NCBI RefSeq assembly: GCF_014268495.2
Contig: NZ_CP077087.1
Location: 2,049,501-2,113,500, forward strand
Direction: 5' to 3'
DNA from: Pseudomonas monsensis
GTDB lineage: Bacteria > Pseudomonadota > Gammaproteobacteria > Pseudomonadales > Pseudomonadaceae
DNA length: 64,000 nt
The notes below the pieces were generated by a model that saw only the letters and a list, made by a program, of their open reading frames with translations, was not told where the DNA came from and ran no database searches. This document shows, piece after piece, positions 52,333-60,818 of this stretch. How positions within the stretch are numbered: position 1 is the first letter of the stretch; each line of letters begins with the position of its first letter. Made by a program: the position numbers and the translations under genes.

Positions 52333-52947
52333 ATGCTAAATCGCTTCGCACCCCTCGTGCCTCTCGCACTCGTCACCCTGTTGTTCGGTTGCGCTGCTCA
52401 TTCTCCAGTTCAAGAGCAGCCTCAACAGGTTAAAAATTCTGCCACTGCCCAGTCTTCCGTTATTTTCCAGGAAGAGCTGGACACCGAAAAAGAGCTGTCG
52501 GACTTCAACAAGAAGCCGTATGAGCTGCCTGTTCTGGCCGACAGCATTCTCGAACGCGGCATGTCCCTGATCGGTACCCGTTACCGTTTCGGCGGCACCT
52601 CTGAAGCCGGTTTCGATTGCAGCGGTTTCATCGGCTATCTGTTCCGTGAAGAAGCCGGCATGAACCTGCCGCGCTCCACTCGCGAAATGATCAACGTGGA
52701 TGCCCCGCTGGTCTCGCGCAGCAACCTTGAACCGGGCGATCTGCTGTTCTTCGCCACCAACGGTCGTCGCGGTCGTGTGAGTCACGCCGGGATCTACCTG
52801 GGTGACAACCAGTTCATTCACTCCAGCAGTCGTCGCAGCGGCGGTGTTCGCATCGACAGCCTGGGTGACAGCTACTGGAGCAAAACCTTCATTGAAGCCA
52901 AGCGCGCCTTGGCGATGGCACCGACCGTGGTCACCGCTCGCAAGTAA
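52333..52947 (+). CDS. NlpC/P60 family lipoprotein, first of a pair
   Basis: 204 residues. Lipobox LLFGC (Cys about residue 20), a Gln/Glu-rich linker, then the NlpC/P60 peptidase domain: RYRFGGTSEAGFDCSGFIGYLF with the catalytic Cys in DCSG, SRSNLEPGDLLFFATNG, and RVSHAGIYLGDNQFIHSSS (core SHAGIYLG) with the catalytic His. It should cut peptidoglycan stem peptides from the outer membrane. The start at 52333 is chosen for the signal peptide; GTG at 52327 is also possible. A terminator follows at 53084. Confidence 0.9.
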   Translation: MLNRFAPLVPLALVTLLFGCAAHSPVQEQPQQVKNSATAQSSVIFQEELDTEKELSDFNKKPYELPVLADSILERGMSLIGTRYRFGGTSEAGFDCSGFIGYLFREEAGMNLPRSTREMINVDAPLVSRSNLEPGDLLFFATNGRRGRVSHAGIYLGDNQFIHSSSRRSGGVRIDSLGDSYWSKTFIEAKRALAMAPTVVTARK

Positions 52948-53083
52948 TTCCCCGTTGTCGCCACGTCCGTGGCGACCAAAACGGCGCCGGCAACCGAGTA
53001 GACCCAGACTTTACAAGGTGAAGTTAAAGTCTTACTTGAAGTTTGTCGTATAGCCGCTAGAATCCTGTATCTATATTGATGGC

Positions 53084-53116
53084 AAACCGCCTGCGTGCTC
53101 CGCAGGCGGTTTTGTT
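53084..53116 (+). terminator. Intrinsic terminator between the two NlpC/P60 genes
   Basis: AAACCGCCTGCG-TGCTC-CGCAGGCGGTTT followed by TGTTTT. Confidence 0.92.
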
Positions 53117-53166
53117 TTCTGTCCATCCGGCAGAGAAAGCCGCAGCCAGATCAGGATGTTCTGCTT

Positions 53167-53703
53167 ATGACGATGTCGGCCCGCCTTGCTTTGATCTTCT
53201 GCGCAGCGCTGCTCAGCGCCTGCGCCAGTCGCACACCACCGCCCGCGCCTGTGGTGCGCGCCCCGGTAGTGTTCGGACCCTCCCAGTCATTCTCGCCCGC
53301 TGCTGAAGACGTGCTGTTTCGCGCCCTGGGCCTGGTTGGCACGCCTTATCGCTGGGGCGGCAATACACCAGACTCCGGGTTTGATTGCAGTGGTCTGATC
53401 GGTTTCGTCTACCGTGATGCGGCGGGTATCAGCTTGCCGCGTTCCACGCGAGAGATGATCGTGATGCAGGCGCCGAATGTCGGCAGGGACGGCTTGCAGA
53501 CCGGTGACCTGATCTTCTTTGCCACCAATGGCGGTTCGCAGGTCAGTCATGCGGGGATTTATGTCGGGGAAGGGCGCTTCGTGCATGCGCCGGCAACCGG
53601 CGGTACGGTGAAGCTGGACAGCCTGTCGAAGGCGTATTGGCAGAAAGCGTATCTGAGTGCCAAGCGCGTGTTGCAACCTGAGCACCTGGCGCGTAACCCT
53701 TAG
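53167..53703 (+). CDS. NlpC/P60 family lipoprotein, second of a pair
   Basis: 178 residues. Lipobox LLSAC, a short Pro-rich linker (TPPPAPVVRAP), and an NlpC/P60 domain with PYRWGGNTPDSGFDCSGLIGFV (core SGFDCSGLIGF), PRSTREMI, LQTGDLIFFATNG and SHAGIYVGEGRFVHAP. Similar in domain layout to the preceding gene and clearly a paralogue, but with a shorter linker. ATG ACG ATG allows starts at 53167 or 53173; the ribosome site is AGGA at 53153. The two genes are separated by a strong terminator, so they are transcribed separately. Confidence 0.9.
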   Translation: MTMSARLALIFCAALLSACASRTPPPAPVVRAPVVFGPSQSFSPAAEDVLFRALGLVGTPYRWGGNTPDSGFDCSGLIGFVYRDAAGISLPRSTREMIVMQAPNVGRDGLQTGDLIFFATNGGSQVSHAGIYVGEGRFVHAPATGGTVKLDSLSKAYWQKAYLSAKRVLQPEHLARNP

Positions 53704-53723
53704 TTCAATGACTCACCCTCCAA

Positions 53724-53809
53724 TGCAGGAGTGAGCCTGCTCGCGATAGCGGTCAATCAACAGTGATGTTGAAGATGACGCTGTCATCGCGAGCAGGCTC
53801 ACTCCTGCA
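53724..53809. repeat. REP-like pair (GGAGTGAGCCTGCTCGCGAT type)
   Basis: TGCAGGAGTGAGCCTGCTCG and the inverted CGAGCAGGCTCACTCCTGCA, about 45 bases apart, between convergent genes. Confidence 0.85.
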
Positions 53810-53831
53810 GTTGTTTTGGTTCAGGCAAAAG

Positions 53832-55145
53832 TTATTTGGCGGACGATACTCGCCACACTTTGTTGCCCACATCATCGGCCACCAGCAAGTCCCCTTGCTG
53901 GTCGATCACCACGCCCACCGGGCGACCTAGCGCATTCTCATCCTTGTCGAGGAAACCGGTCAGCACATCCACCGGTGTTCCGTTCGGTTTGCCTGCGCTG
54001 AACGGGACAAAAATCACTTTATAGCCACTGTGCGGCTTGCGGTTCCATGAGCCGTGCTGCCCAATGAACGCGCCTTCCTTGAACTGCGCCGGCAGGCTAT
54101 TGCCCTCGGCGAACGTCAGACCCAGCGAAGCGGTGTGCGGGCCTACGGCATAGTCCGGGGCGATGGCCTTGGCCACCAGATCAAGGTTTTGCGGTTTCAC
54201 GCGCTCATCCACATGCTGCCCGTAATAGCTGAATGGCCAGCCATAGAAACCACCGTCCTTGACCGAAGTGATGTAGTCCGGCACCAGGTCGCTACCGATT
54301 TCGTCACGCTCGTTGACTGCCGTCCACAGTGCGCCCGTGGTGGGTTCCCAGGCCAGGCCGTTGGGGTTGCGGATGCCCGAGGCGAAGATCCGGTGATTGC
54401 CAGTGGCGCGATCCACCTCCCAGATCGCTGCGCGTCCTTCTTCTTTATCCAGACCGTTTTCGCCGACGTTGCTGTTCGAGCCGACGGTGACGTACAGCTT
54501 GCTGCCGTCCTTGCTGGCGATGACGTTTTTGGTCCAGTGGTGATTCAGCGTGCCGCCCGGAAGATCGGTGACCTTGATCGGCTGCGTCTTGATCTCGGTC
54601 GCGCCGGGTTCGTAGTGAAAGCGCAGCAGGCGATCGGTGTCGGCGACATACAGGTCATTGCCCACCAGTGTCATGCCGAACGGCGAGTTGAGGTTTTGCA
54701 AAAATACTGTGCGGGTCTCCGCTACGCCGTCGTGATCGGCATCGCGCAGCAGGGTGATGCGGTTCGGGCTCGGCACGCCGGCACCGGCCTTGCCCATGAC
54801 TTTTTTCATGACCCAGCCACGAATGCCGCTGCTGTCGTCCGGTTTCGGCGGCGCGTTGGTTTCCGCTACCAGCACGTCACCGTTGGGTAGTACGTAGAGC
54901 CAGCGCGGATGATCGAGGCCTTCGGCAAACGCGGCCACTTGGGTGCCGGCCGCAGCGGTTGGTTTGCCGCCGGCGGGCCAGCCGACTGCCGGAGCGATGT
55001 TCACTGTCGGGATCAGGGTCTTGTTCGGTTCGGGCAGTTTCGGTGACGGGCCGGTGCCGTCGGAGACTTGCAGGCTGGAGGATTCACCGCAGGCGGTGAG
55101 CCCTCCGGCGAGGGCGATGACGAAAGCGAGTCGGGTTTTGCGCAT
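53832..55145 (-). CDS. PQQ-type sugar dehydrogenase (sorbosone dehydrogenase-like) lipoprotein
   Basis: 437 residues. Lipobox LTAC after a signal peptide (VIALAGGLTACGES), then a six-bladed propeller of the soluble glucose/sorbosone dehydrogenase family: LDHPRWLYVLPNGDVLVAET (core PNGDVLVAE), HHWTKNVIASKDGSKLYVTVG (core DGSKLYVTVGSNSNVGENG), GIRNPNGLAWEP and GQHGSWNRKPHSGYKV (core HGSWNR). Related enzymes oxidise sugars with PQQ at the cell surface; the substrate is not predictable. It is a single gene with a REP pair downstream. Confidence 0.88.
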   Translation of the reverse strand: MRKTRLAFVIALAGGLTACGESSSLQVSDGTGPSPKLPEPNKTLIPTVNIAPAVGWPAGGKPTAAAGTQVAAFAEGLDHPRWLYVLPNGDVLVAETNAPPKPDDSSGIRGWVMKKVMGKAGAGVPSPNRITLLRDADHDGVAETRTVFLQNLNSPFGMTLVGNDLYVADTDRLLRFHYEPGATEIKTQPIKVTDLPGGTLNHHWTKNVIASKDGSKLYVTVGSNSNVGENGLDKEEGRAAIWEVDRATGNHRIFASGIRNPNGLAWEPTTGALWTAVNERDEIGSDLVPDYITSVKDGGFYGWPFSYYGQHVDERVKPQNLDLVAKAIAPDYAVGPHTASLGLTFAEGNSLPAQFKEGAFIGQHGSWNRKPHSGYKVIFVPFSAGKPNGTPVDVLTGFLDKDENALGRPVGVVIDQQGDLLVADDVGNKVWRVSSAK

Positions 55146-55211
55146 TACTGATCTTCCCTATGAATGCATTCCTAATCATAGAGGAGCTGACGCGCCCGAT
55201 GGTTCAACCGC

Positions 55212-55796
55212 TTAGCCACGGGCCTCTTTGAACAGCACGGCGATGCCCGGGTGATAGTTGCCGGCTTCGCTGCGCAGTTTTCGGTAGGCGTAAGGGAAGT
55301 ACCAGGCGACCGCGCAGGTGTGTTCCTTTTGCAGATCGTCGACCATGTCCTGCAATTCTTCAGGGCTGGCGCTGTGCTGGGCCTTTTGCGGGGCGACGAA
55401 CAGGCAGCCAAGCCGCAGATCACTGGCGTAGCTGATGCGTTTGGCGTCGCTGGTAATGTCCTGCAGGGCCTGGGTCAGGTTGAGGTTGTTGACCCGTGGC
55501 CAGCGCTGCGTGGCCTGAATGAAGGCGCGGTCGTCAGTCCCGGCGATAAACAGATCGGCGCGGGCGTTGCGCTCGCCATCCTCGTTCTGTTTGCGGGTGG
55601 GTGTCTGGCCGAGGGTCACCAGCTCGGCCATCCAGGCTGCCGCCGAGAGCAATCCGAGATTAGCGTTCTCGTCATGCCAGTAAGGCGTGTCGCTGTCGCC
55701 GCGCACGGCGTTGTAACGGTCGATACAGTCAAACCAGCGTTCAAGCACCGGGCGCAGGAATTCCAGGCGCGGGTTGCTGATGATCATGCCTTGCAT
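55212..55796 (-). CDS. Protein of unknown function
   Basis: 194 residues with no family I recognise. It is soluble, with no signal peptide or membrane helix. The composition is mixed and tryptophan-containing segments occur (RPVLERWFDCIDRYNAV, SAAAWMAELVTLGQTP, HTCAVAWYFPYAYRKL). The start at 55796 (MQGMIISNP) follows AAGGA by 8 bases; three other ATGs lie just upstream. Codon use looks like that of its neighbours, so it seems a real gene. It is divergent from the cobalamin operon; no functional link is visible. Confidence 0.65.
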   Translation of the reverse strand: MQGMIISNPRLEFLRPVLERWFDCIDRYNAVRGDSDTPYWHDENANLGLLSAAAWMAELVTLGQTPTRKQNEDGERNARADLFIAGTDDRAFIQATQRWPRVNNLNLTQALQDITSDAKRISYASDLRLGCLFVAPQKAQHSASPEELQDMVDDLQKEHTCAVAWYFPYAYRKLRSEAGNYHPGIAVLFKEARG

Positions 55797-55972
55797 CGTC
55801 ATCATCCTTATTGTTGTGATGGGCTTTTCCGAGAAAAGCATGGCTCTTTGATATCACTTGTATCAGTGTGGCACAAGATTGGCGTCAGATAATTGATCGA
55901 CGGCAGTTATTCGACCGATGTCCCCCTCTTTAATTGACGCTCCACCCCCAACCCTCTAACCTTCGCGGCTTG

Positions 55973-56195
55973 TTTCAGGTGCTCTGTGACACCCCGTCGA
56001 CAGAGTGAAACAGGGAAGCCGGTGAGGGTTGTCTTCGCGCGAAGAGCCACCACAATCCCGGCGCTGCCCCCGCAACGGTAAATGAGTAAAAGCTGCGCCT
56101 TGAGCCACTGCCTCGACAGAAGCGGGAAGGCGCGCAGCCAGGCGCATCGCCGCTCATGAGCCCGGAGACCGGCCTGATCCATCCAGCGGCATCAC
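55973..56195 (+). ncRNA. Cobalamin riboswitch
   Basis: The leader of cobO contains the conserved parts in order: TTTCAGGTGCTC (P1/P2 side), GGGAAGCCGGTGAGG, the B12 box-type core GCTGCCCCCGCAACGGTAA and AGCCCGGAGACCGGCCTG. These are near-consensus for the AdoCbl riboswitch. With AdoCbl bound, it would reduce expression of the cob operon downstream. The expression platform between 56195 and the GGAGAG ribosome site was not resolved. Confidence 0.95.
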
Positions 56196-56272
56196 GGTGG
56201 GCGATGCCAGGCTTTTTGCCGTCTATTCTTGTGCCTGCCCGCCGTTATTCAGCCTCAACGGAGAGCTCCCCC

Positions 56273-56884
56273 ATGACTGATTCCCCCGAGCGTGATGAAC
56301 GCCATCTGGCGCGCATGCAGCGCAAAAAAGCCGTGATCGACGAGCGCATCGCCAACTCGCCCGATGAGTGCGGTCTGGTGCTGGTGCTGACCGGCAACGG
56401 CAAAGGCAAAAGCAGTTCGGCGTTCGGCATGCTTGCCCGCGCGATGGGCCACGGCATGCAGTGCGGCGTGGTGCAGTTCATCAAGGGCCGTAACAGCACC
56501 GGCGAGGAACTGTTTTTCCGCCGCTTCCCGGAGCAAGTGCGCTTTCATGTGATGGGCGAGGGCTTCACCTGGGAAACCCAGGATCGTCAGCGCGATATCG
56601 CCGCCGCCGAAGCGGCGTGGGAAGTGTCCCGCGAACTGTTGCGCGATCCGTCGATCGGCCTGGTGGTGCTGGATGAATTGAACATCGCCCTCAAGCACGG
56701 CTACCTTGACCTCGATCGGGTACTCAGCGACTTGCAGGCGCGTCCGCCGATGCAGCACGTGGTCGTCACCGGTCGCGCAGCCAAGCCGGAAATGATCGAG
56801 ATGGGTGACACCGTCACCGAAATGGGCATGCTCAAACATGCCTTCCAGGCCGGCATCAAAGCGCAGAAAGGCGTCGAACTTTGA
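56273..56884 (+). CDS. cobO: Cob(I)yrinic acid a,c-diamide adenosyltransferase
   Basis: 203 residues. The P-loop GNGKGKSSSAFG (about residue 43) and the GDTVTEMGMLKHAFQAGIKA end mark the BtuR/CobO family. It transfers the adenosyl group of ATP to cobalt of cob(I)yrinate diamide. The start at 56273 follows GGAGAG. Its stop overlaps the TTG start of cobB. First gene after the riboswitch. Confidence 0.96.
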   Translation: MTDSPERDERHLARMQRKKAVIDERIANSPDECGLVLVLTGNGKGKSSSAFGMLARAMGHGMQCGVVQFIKGRNSTGEELFFRRFPEQVRFHVMGEGFTWETQDRQRDIAAAEAAWEVSRELLRDPSIGLVVLDELNIALKHGYLDLDRVLSDLQARPPMQHVVVTGRAAKPEMIEMGDTVTEMGMLKHAFQAGIKAQKGVEL

Positions 56885-58230
56885 ATCAGCCACGTCACTG
56901 CCCGGCGGTGTTGATCGCCGCGCCGGCCTCCGGTCAGGGCAAGACTACCGTCACCGCTGCGCTGGCGCGTTTGCATCGCAATCAGGGGCGCAAGGTACGC
57001 GTCTTCAAATGCGGCCCGGACTTTCTCGATCCGATGATTCTCGAGCGCGCCAGTGGTGCGCCGGTGTATCAACTGGACATGTGGATGGTCGGCGAGCAGG
57101 ACAGTCGGCGTTTGCTGTGGGAAGCGGCCGCCGAGGCCGATCTGATCCTGATCGAAGGTGTGATGGGCCTGTTCGACGGCACGCCATCAAGCGCCGATCT
57201 GGCGCGGCATTTTGGCGTGCCGGTACTTGGCGTGATCGACGGCACCGCGATGGCGCAGACTTTCGGTGCGTTGGCGCTGGGCCTGGCGAAGTATCAACCG
57301 GATCTACCGTTCGCCGGCGTGCTGGCCAACCGCGTCGGCACCTTGCGTCACGCGCAATTGCTCGAAGGCAGCCTCACGGAAGGCCTGCGCTGGTACGGTG
57401 CATTGTCCCGCGAAACCGGAATCGAGTTGCCGAGCCGGCACCTCGGTCTGGTGCAGGCCAGTGAGCTCAATGACCTGGATCTGCGTCTCGACGCGGCCGC
57501 CGAAGCATTGGCCAGCAGTTGCGAGGTAGCGCTGCCACCGGCCGTGGAATTTGCCGCGCCTGAAGTCATCACTGCCGAACCATTGCTCGAAGGCGTGCGC
57601 ATTGCCGTCGCCCGCGACGAAGCCTTTGCCTTTATCTACGGCGCCAGCCTCGACCTGTTGCGGGCGATGGGCGCCGAGTTGAGGTTCTTCTCGCCGATCC
57701 GCGACACGCAATTGCCCGAGGCCGACAGCCTGTATCTGCCTGGCGGTTACCCGGAACTGCACCACGCGGCGCTGTCGCAAAACACCGCAATGCTCGACGC
57801 GATACGCGCGCACCATGCGGCCGGCAAGCCGTTGCTCGCCGAATGTGGCGGCATGCTCTATCTGCTTGATTCGTTGACCGATGTCGAAGGCCGCCGTGCC
57901 GAACTGCTCGGGCTGCTGCGCGGTGATGCGGTGATGCAAAAACGTCTGGCGGCACTGGCGCTGCAAGCGGTGGACCTGCCGGAAGGTTCGTTGCGCGGCC
58001 ACACCTATCATCATTCGCTGACCACCACTGAGCTGACACCGATTGCCCGTGGCTTGAGCCCGAATGGCGGACGCGGGGCCGAGGCGGTTTATCGCGAGGG
58101 GCGGATGACGGCTTCGTATGTGCACTTTTATTTTCCGTCGAATCCTGCTGCGATTGCCGCATTGTTTGCGCCAGATCGTGACGCCGCCTTCGCGAGCAAG
58201 CTCGCTCCCACAGGGGATCGCGTTTCTTGA
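56881..58230 (+). CDS. cobB: Cobyrinate a,c-diamide synthase
   Basis: 449 residues. The N-terminal P-loop domain (AAPASGQGKTTVTAAL; FKCGPDFLDPMI) is followed by a class-I glutamine amidotransferase domain with the nucleophile cysteine in LLAECGGMLYL. It amidates cobyrinate at positions a and c. The start is TTG at 56881, overlapping the cobO stop. The last 12-15 residues (AAFASKLAPTGDRVS) come from a REP element, so the natural end was probably a little earlier and the gene now ends inside the REP loop. That tail is unlikely to matter for function. Confidence 0.95.
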   Translation: MNQPRHCPAVLIAAPASGQGKTTVTAALARLHRNQGRKVRVFKCGPDFLDPMILERASGAPVYQLDMWMVGEQDSRRLLWEAAAEADLILIEGVMGLFDGTPSSADLARHFGVPVLGVIDGTAMAQTFGALALGLAKYQPDLPFAGVLANRVGTLRHAQLLEGSLTEGLRWYGALSRETGIELPSRHLGLVQASELNDLDLRLDAAAEALASSCEVALPPAVEFAAPEVITAEPLLEGVRIAVARDEAFAFIYGASLDLLRAMGAELRFFSPIRDTQLPEADSLYLPGGYPELHHAALSQNTAMLDAIRAHHAAGKPLLAECGGMLYLLDSLTDVEGRRAELLGLLRGDAVMQKRLAALALQAVDLPEGSLRGHTYHHSLTTTELTPIARGLSPNGGRGAEAVYREGRMTASYVHFYFPSNPAAIAALFAPDRDAAFASKLAPTGDRVS

Positions 58231-58271
58231 GCAAGCACCCCGTCCAATGTGGGAGCGAGCTTGCTCGCGAA
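58189..58271. repeat. REP pair overlapping the cobB end
   Basis: TTCGCGAGCAAGCTCGCTCC and the inverted GGGAGCGAGCTTGCTCGCGAA, with the cobB stop codon (58228-58230) in the spacer and the bluB start 6 bases after the right arm. Confidence 0.9.
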
Positions 58272-58277
58272 GAGGCC

Positions 58278-58928
58278 ATGACCGACAACGCATTTACCGA
58301 GGCCGAGCGCCAAGCCGTCTATCGAGCCATCGCCGAACGCCGCGACATGCGTCACTTTGCCGGCGGCACGGTCGAACCGGAGCTGTTGCGCCGTCTGCTC
58401 GAAGCCGCGCATCAGGCGCCGAGCGTCGGTCTGATGCAGCCGTGGCGCTTCATCCGCATCAGTGATCGCACCTTGCGCGGGCAGATCCAGAACCTCGTGG
58501 AAGAAGAACGCATCCGCACTGCCGAAGCCCTTGGCGAGCGCAGCGATGAGTTCATGAAGCTCAAGGTCGAAGGCATCAACGACTGCGCCGAGGTGTTGGT
58601 CGCGGCGCTGATGGATGATCGCGAAAAACATATTTTCGGTCGCCGCACGTTGCCGGAAATGGACATGGCCTCGTTGTCCTGTGCGATCCAGAACCTGTGG
58701 CTGGCCGCTCGCGCCGAAGGCCTGGGCATGGGCTGGGTGTCGCTGTTCGAACCGCAGGCGCTGGCCGATCTGCTGCAACTGCCGGCCGGGGCCAAGCCGC
58801 TGGCGGTGTTGTGTCTGGGGCCGGTCAAGGCATTTTATCCGGCACCAATGCTGGTCCTCGAAGGGTGGGCGCAGGCGCGTCCGCTGAATGAGTTGCTGTT
58901 TGAAAATTTTTGGGGAGTGAGTCAATGA
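58278..58928 (+). CDS. bluB: 5,6-dimethylbenzimidazole synthase
   Basis: 216 residues of the nitroreductase-like BluB family. It breaks down reduced FMN with oxygen to make the lower ligand of B12. Seen: ERQAVYRAIAERRDMRHFAG, PSVGLMQPWRFIRI and the C-terminal GMGWVSLFEP. The start at 58278 (MTDNAFTEAERQ) fits the family; the frame is open upstream to a TTG at 58227 that overlaps the cobB stop, but those residues (CGSELAREEA) are REP-encoded. The ribosome site AAGAGG of the ATG also lies at the REP edge. Overlaps cobD (ATGA). Confidence 0.94.
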   Translation: MTDNAFTEAERQAVYRAIAERRDMRHFAGGTVEPELLRRLLEAAHQAPSVGLMQPWRFIRISDRTLRGQIQNLVEEERIRTAEALGERSDEFMKLKVEGINDCAEVLVAALMDDREKHIFGRRTLPEMDMASLSCAIQNLWLAARAEGLGMGWVSLFEPQALADLLQLPAGAKPLAVLCLGPVKAFYPAPMLVLEGWAQARPLNELLFENFWGVSQ

Positions 58929-59833
58929 GTGTGGCGTTGTTGAGTGTCGCCGCCGTGGCGCTGGATGCGCTGCTGGGTGAACCGAAACGCTGGCATCCGC
59001 TGGTGGCGTTCGGCAATTTCGCCGGGCGCATCGAGCAACGTTTCAATGCGGGCGGGCGCGGCTGGCGCAGCCATGGGGTCACCGCGTGGGTGATCGCCGT
59101 GCTGCCGCTGACGCTGCTCGCCACCGCGTTTTCCTGGGCGCCGTACGTGGGCTGGATCGTCGAGATTCTCGCGCTGTATTGCGCCCTCGGCATGCGCAGT
59201 CTTGGCGAACACGTCGAGCCCGTAGCCAAAGCCCTGCGCAGCGATGATCTGGAAGAGGCGCGCAAGCGCGTCGGCTATCTGGTCAGCCGCCAGACCTGTG
59301 AACTGGACAGCACCGCCGTCGCTCGCGCCGCCACCGAATCGGTGCTGGAAAACGGCAGCGACGCGGTGTTCGCCGCGCTGTTCTGGTTTATCGTTGCCGG
59401 TGCGCCGGGCGTGGTGCTCTATCGTTTGAGCAATACGCTCGACGCGATGTGGGGCTATCGCAACGAACGCTTCGAGCGCTTCGGTTGGGCAGCGGCGAAA
59501 ATCGACGACGTCCTCAACTACATTCCTGCGCGTCTGGTGGCGTTGACCTACGCGTTGCTCGGCAATACCCGACTGGCCTGGAAGTGCTGGCGTAGCCAGG
59601 CGCCCAAGTGGGACAGCCCCAACGCTGGCCCGGTCATGGCGGCCGGCGCTGGTGCTCTGGGCGTGGAGCTGGGCGGCCCGGCGATCTACCACGGCGAACT
59701 GCACGAGCGTCCACAACTCGGTGAGGGTGTGCCGGCCGATGCCGATTCCATTGATCGCGGCTGGCAATTGGTCCAGCGCGGGGTATGGTTATGGCTGCTG
59801 ATTCTCTGCGTGGGGGCTGAATTCTATGCTTGA
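58925..59833 (+). CDS. cobD: Adenosylcobinamide-phosphate synthase
   Basis: 302 residues, hydrophobic, with about five membrane helices. ALDALLGEPKRWHPLVAFGN and RYLVSRxT-like GYLVSRQTCELDSTAVARAA (core LVSRQTCELD) with ESVLENGSDAVFAALFWF are typical of CobD/CbiB. It attaches aminopropanol phosphate to adenosylcobyric acid. Overlaps bluB by 4 bases and cobC by 8 bases. Confidence 0.95.
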   Translation: MSVALLSVAAVALDALLGEPKRWHPLVAFGNFAGRIEQRFNAGGRGWRSHGVTAWVIAVLPLTLLATAFSWAPYVGWIVEILALYCALGMRSLGEHVEPVAKALRSDDLEEARKRVGYLVSRQTCELDSTAVARAATESVLENGSDAVFAALFWFIVAGAPGVVLYRLSNTLDAMWGYRNERFERFGWAAAKIDDVLNYIPARLVALTYALLGNTRLAWKCWRSQAPKWDSPNAGPVMAAGAGALGVELGGPAIYHGELHERPQLGEGVPADADSIDRGWQLVQRGVWLWLLILCVGAEFYA

Positions 59834-60818
59834 GCACGGTGGCCGGCTGCGCAAGGCTGCACTCGATTACGGTATCGCCGAGGCCGACTGGCTTGATCTG
59901 TCCAGCGGTCTGGCGCCGTGGCCGTTTCCGGTCCCGGCGATTCCGCTGCGCGCCTGGGCGCGCCTGCCGGAAACCGATGACGGTCTGGAGCAGGCCGCGT
60001 GCGACTACTATGGCGCACCGCAGGTATTGCCGGTGGCCGGTTCGCAGATGGCCATCCAGTTGTTGCCGCGTTTGCGCCGCGCCGGCAAGGTCGGTGTGTT
60101 GTCGCCGTGTTATGCCGAACACGCCGAAGCGTGGCGGCGCAGCGGCTATATCGTGCGCGAAGTGCTGGAACAGGAAGTCGAGTTTTTTCTCGACAGCCTC
60201 GATGTGCTGGTGGTGGTCAATCCGAACAATCCGACCGGCCTGAGCCTGACCCCGGCGCGTCTGCTCGACTGGCACGCGCGGCTCGCCCAGCGTGGCGGCT
60301 GGCTGGTGGTCGATGAGGCGTTCATGGACAACACGCCGCAGCTGAGTCTGGCCGCGCACACTCATTTGGTCGGTCTGATTGTCTTGCGTTCGTTCGGCAA
60401 GTTTTTTGGTCTGGCCGGCGTTCGCCTCGGCTTTGTCCTGGCCGAACGCCGGTTGCTCCGATTGCTCGCCGAACAGGTCGGGCCGTGGGCCGTCAGCGGA
60501 CCGACGCGGGTGCTTGGGCAGGCCTGTCTGCAAGACACTGAAGGTCATACACGTCAACGCATTCGCAGCGACGAAGCCAGCGAGCGCCTGGCCTCGTTGC
60601 TTGAGCGTTATGGTTTCAAGCCGCAGGGTGGTTGCGCGCTGTTCCAGTGGCTGAGCACCGAGCATGCGGCGACGTTGCATGAATTCATGGCCCGCCGCGG
60701 CATTCTCCTGCGTCTCTTCACCCACAACAGCAGTCTGCGTTTCGGCCTGCCCGCCGACGCGGCTGAAGAGGCGCGGCTCGAAAAAGCGCTGCAAGCCTAT
60801 ACCAAGGAATCGAAATGA
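59826..60818 (+). CDS. cobC: Threonine-phosphate decarboxylase, CobC type
   Basis: 330 residues of the class-I/II PLP aminotransferase fold. The PLP lysine lies in LRSFGKFFGLAGVRLG; NPNNPTGLSL and VVDEAFMDNTP are other cofactor-site segments. In the aerobic pathway it provides the aminopropanol arm used by CobD. It overlaps both cobD (8 bases) and cobQ (4 bases). Confidence 0.94.
   Translation: MLEHGGRLRKAALDYGIAEADWLDLSSGLAPWPFPVPAIPLRAWARLPETDDGLEQAACDYYGAPQVLPVAGSQMAIQLLPRLRRAGKVGVLSPCYAEHAEAWRRSGYIVREVLEQEVEFFLDSLDVLVVVNPNNPTGLSLTPARLLDWHARLAQRGGWLVVDEAFMDNTPQLSLAAHTHLVGLIVLRSFGKFFGLAGVRLGFVLAERRLLRLLAEQVGPWAVSGPTRVLGQACLQDTEGHTRQRIRSDEASERLASLLERYGFKPQGGCALFQWLSTEHAATLHEFMARRGILLRLFTHNSSLRFGLPADAAEEARLEKALQAYTKESK

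Noticed and set aside
58227..58277. Extended BluB N-terminus from TTG at 58227
   Set aside because: The added residues (SKHPVQCGSELAREEA) are a translation of the REP element and do not belong to the BluB family; kept only as an alternative.
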